This document shows positions 39,758 to 44,042 of a DNA stretch of 44,042 bases, piece after piece. The translations under genes were made by a program, and so were the position numbers. This stretch comes from DASYHS01 sp035998295 (GTDB lineage: Bacteria > Pseudomonadota > Alphaproteobacteria > Azospirillales > Azospirillaceae): assembly GCF_035998295.1 (NCBI RefSeq), contig NZ_DASYHS010000058.1:1-44042 (forward strand), in the 5' to 3' direction. How positions within the stretch are numbered: the stretch's first letter is position 1; every line of letters starts with the position of its first letter. Below the pieces are notes generated by a model that made no database searches, was not told the DNA's origin, and saw only the letters and a program-made list of their open reading frames with translations.

Positions 39758-39782
39758 AACGAGGCAGCGCATCAAGTGTTCC
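39758..39782 (-). promoter_or_regulatory. Consensus EcfG-type promoter upstream of actA
   Basis: On the minus strand GGAAC (complement of 39778-39782), 16 bp, CGTT (complement of 39758-39761) is an exact match to GGAAC-N16/17-CGTT, the promoter of the alphaproteobacterial general stress sigma factor. Predicted start is about 60 nt before the actA ATG. The remainder of the 171-bp gap to nthA shows nothing else definite. Confidence 0.55.
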
Positions 39783-39861
39783 AAGGCGGGCGGGCGTTCC
39801 GAGAGGCGGGCTTGACCGCCCCCGCGCGGTTCCGCCATGGTTGAGGGCGGGAGGGGACCAG

Positions 39862-40467
39862 ATGGCGAACCAGGACGGGGATGCACCGCCGATCGCGGCA
39901 CGCGTGAAGGCGCTGGAACAGGTGCTGGTCGAGAAGGGGCTCGTCGACCCGGCCACGCTCGACCTGCTGATCGACACCTACGAGACCAAGGTCGGGCCGC
40001 GCAACGGCGCGCGCGTCGTCGCGCGCGCCTGGACCGATCCGGACTACCGGCGGCGCCTGCTGGACGACGCCACCTCGGCGATCGCCGAGCTGGGCTACAC
40101 CGGGCGCCAGGGCGAACACATGCTGGTGGTGGAGAACACGCCGGCCGTCCACAACATGGTCGTCTGCACGCTGTGCTCCTGCTATCCCTGGCCGGTCCTC
40201 GGACTGCCGCCGGTGTGGTACAAGTCCGCCCCCTACCGCTCGCGCGCCGTGCTCGACCCGCGCGGCGTCCTGCGCGAGTTCGGGCTCGAGCTGCCCGAGG
40301 AGGTCGAGGTGCGGGTCTGGGACAGCACCGCCGAGCTGCGCTACCTCGTCCTGCCGGAGCGCCCGGCCGGGACCGACGGCCTGTCGGAGGAGGAACTCGC
40401 CGCCCTGGTCACCCGCGACGCGATGATCGGCGTCGCGCGCGTCGGGCCGCCGGGAGCCCGGCCGTGA
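39862..40467 (+). CDS. nthA: Nitrile hydratase alpha subunit, cobalt type
   Basis: The 201-residue product is the metal-binding alpha subunit of nitrile hydratase, which turns nitriles into amides. The claw motif VCTLCSCYPWP holds Cys102, Cys105 and Cys107; Thr103 after the first Cys marks a Co(III) rather than Fe(III) enzyme. Other family features: RVKALEQVLVEKGLVDP, EKGLVD helix, YKSAPYRSRAVLDPRGVL and the C-terminal SEEELAALVTRDAMIGVA. The ATG is preceded by GGGAGGGGACC. The beta gene overlaps its stop by four bases (GTGA). No amidase is present nearby. Confidence 0.95.
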   Translation: MANQDGDAPPIAARVKALEQVLVEKGLVDPATLDLLIDTYETKVGPRNGARVVARAWTDPDYRRRLLDDATSAIAELGYTGRQGEHMLVVENTPAVHNMVVCTLCSCYPWPVLGLPPVWYKSAPYRSRAVLDPRGVLREFGLELPEEVEVRVWDSTAELRYLVLPERPAGTDGLSEEELAALVTRDAMIGVARVGPPGARP

Positions 40468-41129
40468 ACGGCGGCCACGACCTCGGCGGCATGCACGGCC
40501 TGGGGCCGGTCGAGGCGGAGCCGGGAGAGCCGCCCTTCCACGAGGAATGGGAGCGCCGCGCCTTCGCGCTGACGCTCGCCATGGGCTTCCACGGCGCCTG
40601 GAACATCGACGCCTCGCGCCACGCGCGCGAGAACCGCCACCCCGTCGACTACCTGTCATCCAGCTATTACGAGCTGTGGCTGAAGGGGCTGGAGCGGCTG
40701 CTGGCCGAGCGCGGCATCGTCGACCCGGCCGAGATCGGGCACGGTCACGCCGCCGGCCCGCGTCCCGAGGGGATGCGCCCCGCCCACGACCCGGAAACGG
40801 CCGCCGCGATCCTCGCGCGCGGCGGCGATGCCCGGCGCGACGGCGCCGCCCCGCCCCGCTTCCGCCCCGGCGACCGGGTCCTGGTGCGCGAGCGGGCGGT
40901 GCCCGGCCACACCCGCGCCCCGCGCTACTGCCGGGGCCGGGTCGGGACCGTGGACCGCGACCACGGCGGTTTCGTGCTGCCCGACACGAACGCCCACGGG
41001 CTCGGCGAGGCGCCGCAGCACTGCTACAGCGTCCGCTTCGCGGCGCGCACGCTGTGGGGCGAGGCCGCCTCGCCCCACGACGCCGTCTACGTCGACCTCT
41101 GGGACGGCTACCTGGAGCCGGCGCCGTGA
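40464..41129 (+). CDS. nthB: Nitrile hydratase beta subunit
   Basis: The 221-residue beta subunit starts with the family signature NGGHDLGGMHGLGPV, has the central helical part (HPVDYLSSSYYELWLKGLERLL) and the C-terminal SH3-like barrel (RFRPGDRVLVRERAVPGHTRAPRYCRGRVG; HCYSVRFAARTLWGEAA). It completes the alpha/beta heterodimer. GTG start overlapping the nthA stop (GTGA) and a stop overlapping the next GTG (GTGA) indicate a translationally coupled three-gene operon. Confidence 0.95.
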   Translation: MNGGHDLGGMHGLGPVEAEPGEPPFHEEWERRAFALTLAMGFHGAWNIDASRHARENRHPVDYLSSSYYELWLKGLERLLAERGIVDPAEIGHGHAAGPRPEGMRPAHDPETAAAILARGGDARRDGAAPPRFRPGDRVLVRERAVPGHTRAPRYCRGRVGTVDRDHGGFVLPDTNAHGLGEAPQHCYSVRFAARTLWGEAASPHDAVYVDLWDGYLEPAP

Positions 41130-41533
41130 CGCCCTCCCTTCCTGCGCCACTGCCCGCGTCGCTGCCGGACGGCATCCCGCGCGACGCCGAGGGGCCGGTG
41201 TTCCGCGAGCCCTGGGAGGCGCAGGTCTTTGCGCTGACAGTGCGCCTGCACGAGGCCTGCTGCTTCACCTGGACCGAATGGGCCGACGCGCTCTCGGCCG
41301 AGATCCGCGCCGCGCGCGAGGCCGGCGACCCCGATCTCGGCGACGGCTACTACCGGCACTGGCTGCGCGCCCTGGAGGCGCTTCTGGACCGCAAGGGGAT
41401 CGTGGCCCCCGCCCTCCTCGCGGAGCGCGCGTCCGGCATCGCCGCGGCGACCCTGCGCGATCATGATCACGATCACGATCACGGCCATGAACACGATCAT
41501 GGCCACGACCACGACCACGACCACCCGGGCTGA
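41126..41533 (+). CDS. Nitrile hydratase activator (P14K/NhlE-like) with His/Asp tail
   Basis: The 135-residue protein corresponds to nitrile hydratase accessory proteins related to the N-terminal part of the beta subunit (REPWEAQVFALTVRLHEACCF, WADALSAEIRAAREAG, YYRHWLRALEALLDRKGI). In Co-type systems this protein exchanges the alpha subunit or delivers cobalt. It ends in an unusual run of about 22 residues (about 112-133) in which every second residue is His, alternating mainly with Asp, 11 His in all. That should bind Co2+, Ni2+ or Zn2+ and fits a cobalt-delivery role; this is inference. Starts at GTG 41126 overlapping the beta stop. Confidence 0.9.
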   Translation: MTPSLPAPLPASLPDGIPRDAEGPVFREPWEAQVFALTVRLHEACCFTWTEWADALSAEIRAAREAGDPDLGDGYYRHWLRALEALLDRKGIVAPALLAERASGIAAATLRDHDHDHDHGHEHDHGHDHDHDHPG

Positions 41534-41575
41534 CCCGCCCGACCCCATGCGAAGAAGACCGAAGGGAGACACGCG

Positions 41576-43075
<1,500 letters not shown>

Positions 43076-43085
43076 GTTGAACCGG

Positions 43086-43099
43086 GCCGGGAAACCGGC
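43086..43099 (+). terminator. GAAA-tetraloop hairpin after the aldehyde dehydrogenase
   Basis: GCCGG-GAAA-CCGGC forms a perfect 5-bp stem with a GNRA tetraloop, 10 bp after the stop codon. It lacks a U-run, so it is at most a weak terminator or an mRNA-stabilising 3' structure. Confidence 0.35.
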
Positions 43100-43169
43100 T
43101 ATGCACGGTCTTCGAGACATCGAGGGTGCCGGGGGGCGGACGCCCGGCGCGAACTCCGAGGAGACGTTT

Positions 43170-43790
43170 ATGTACTGGGTCATGGACGACGACGACCGGG
43201 ACGACGAGCGCGAGAACGATCAGCCGAAGGCCGCCGTCGGCGCACCTTTCGTCACGGTGCAGCAGAACCTGTTCAAGTCCCGCACCATCATGCTGTTCGG
43301 CGAGATCAACATGAAGGTGGCCGAGACGGCCGTCGCCCAGATGATCGCGCTGGCGGTCGAGAGCGACGACCCGATCCGCCTGATCATCAACTCGCCGGGC
43401 GGCCACGTCGAATCCGGCGACACGATCCACGACATGATCCGGTCCGTCGGGCCGGAGGTGAAGGTGGTCGGCACGGGCTGGGTCGCGTCGGCGGGCGCGC
43501 ACATCTATCTGTCGGCGAAGAAGGAGAACCGCTTCTGCCTGCCGAACACGCGCTTCATGATCCACCAGCCGCTGGGCGGCGCCGGCGGCCGCGCCACCGA
43601 CATCGCGATCGAGGCGAAGGAAATCATCAAGATGCGCCGCCGCATCAACGAGACGATCGCCCGCGAGACCGGCCAGCCGCTGGAGCGGGTCGAGAAGGAC
43701 ACCGACCGGAACTTCTGGATGTCCGCCGAGGAAGCCCGCGACTACGGCATCGTCGGCCGCGTCGTCTCCTCGCTGGCCGAGGCCCGCTGA
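43170..43790 (+). CDS. clpP: ClpP-family ATP-dependent protease proteolytic subunit
   Basis: The 206-residue product is a ClpP-family serine peptidase. The triad is complete: Ser107 in GWVASAGAHIYL (usually QAASMGA), His132 in TRFMIHQPLGG and Asp177 in EKDTDRNFWMSA. Also intact are IINSPGGHVESGDTIHDMI and the oligomer contacts IEAKEIIKMRRRINETIARETG. The N-terminus is acidic (MYWVMDDDDRDDERENDQ) and differs from housekeeping ClpP, and neither clpX nor tig is adjacent, so it is probably an additional ClpP paralogue. The ATG at 43170 has CGAGGAGA upstream and replaces a longer frame from 43077. Confidence 0.93.
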   Translation: MYWVMDDDDRDDERENDQPKAAVGAPFVTVQQNLFKSRTIMLFGEINMKVAETAVAQMIALAVESDDPIRLIINSPGGHVESGDTIHDMIRSVGPEVKVVGTGWVASAGAHIYLSAKKENRFCLPNTRFMIHQPLGGAGGRATDIAIEAKEIIKMRRRINETIARETGQPLERVEKDTDRNFWMSAEEARDYGIVGRVVSSLAEAR

Positions 43791-43807
43791 GCCTCCGCTG
43801 ACTGCCC

Positions 43808-43834
43808 CGGCCGGGCGGGACCACCGCCCGGCCG
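43808..43834 (+). terminator. Strong GC hairpin after clpP
   Basis: CGGCCGGGCGG (43808-43818) and CCGCCCGGCCG (43824-43834) form a perfect 11-bp stem with a 5-nt loop, 18 bp after the clpP stop. There is no T-run afterwards, as is common in very GC-rich genomes. Confidence 0.6.
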
Positions 43835-43956
43835 CGCCGGCGGGACGAGAGTTACTCCGTCCGCGCCCCACCCCCCATCGCGTATTGGTCCCACTGGCGG
43901 ACAGGCTTGTTTACGGGATGAACCCGAAACGGCTTGTCCGACAGGAACGACCTCGC

Positions 43957-44042
43957 ATGCGCCATCTACCCGCCAAGGCTGCCTCCATCGGCTTCGCCGC
44001 CTCGCTGCTCGCCTCGACCATCCTCGTGTCGCCGGCGGCCGG
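43957..44042 (+). CDS. Start of an exported protein, 3' truncated by the window edge
   Basis: ATG at 43957 opens 28 codons that run to the window end: a basic start (MRHLPAKAAS) and a hydrophobic core (IGFAASLLASTILVS) ending in PAA, a typical Sec signal peptide. A weak ACAGGAACG ribosome site precedes it. The mature protein lies outside the window, so no function can be given. Confidence 0.6.
   Translation, partial: MRHLPAKAASIGFAASLLASTILVSPAA

Overview
The window looks like chromosomal DNA of a very GC-rich alphaproteobacterium, most likely of the Rhodospirillales type. This rests on the codon bias (nearly all third positions G or C), on a minus-strand small RNA with the layout of the alphaproteobacterial suhB/MmgR (alpha-r8) family, on EcfG-like promoter elements, and on gene content (trehalose synthesis, alternative complex III, Co-type nitrile hydratase, Anbu cluster). 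The assignment below family level is inference; no rRNA or phylogenetic marker gene is present.

Layout. 1-1242: the 3' end of an unrecognised gene, a doubtful 56-codon ORF and tRNA-Val(GAC). 1467-2500: an N-formylglutamate amidohydrolase-like gene, then the small RNA on the minus strand. 2724-8281: a trehalose operon, otsB - GH15 glucosidase/trehalase - otsA - glucokinase, ending in a DUF4258/YgiT zinc-finger toxin-antitoxin-like pair. 8292-15272: miscellaneous genes (small helical protein, class-V aminotransferase, FAS1/MaoC-like hydratase, UDG-fold protein, HisKA_2 sensor kinase, CLC chloride transporter). 15272-19299: a 79-bp direct repeat and the minus-strand operon dgcN-dgcA-ade (D-glutamate and adenine use). 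19300-20965: a lower-GC patch holding a LysE-type exporter and no other convincing gene. 21093-24199: a second LysE exporter, a TauE/SafE permease, MAPEG, RidA-like and a short LysR regulator.

24322-28393 is the most interesting block. A near-perfect sigma-54 promoter with palindromes upstream drives circularly permuted ATP-grasp, alpha-E, transglutaminase-like protease and Anbu (ancestral proteasome beta-type subunit). This conserved neighbourhood is predicted to make and process a peptide or peptide tag, and its substrate is still unknown.

28405-31814: quinone-oxidoreductase/HxlR and LysR/PhzF divergent pairs. 31796-39782: a small membrane protein, a monoheme cytochrome c and a translationally coupled alternative complex III operon actABCDEF, preceded by a consensus EcfG-type promoter. 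39862-41533: cobalt-type nitrile hydratase alpha, beta and an activator with an unusual His/Asp tail. 41576-44042: aldehyde dehydrogenase, a ClpP-family peptidase and the start of an exported protein.

Common themes are stress physiology (trehalose cycle, possible EcfG control of several units), nitrogen and amino-acid metabolism (sigma-54, D-glutamate, adenine, nitriles) and respiration (ACIII). All functions come from recognisable motifs read by eye. No database search was run.
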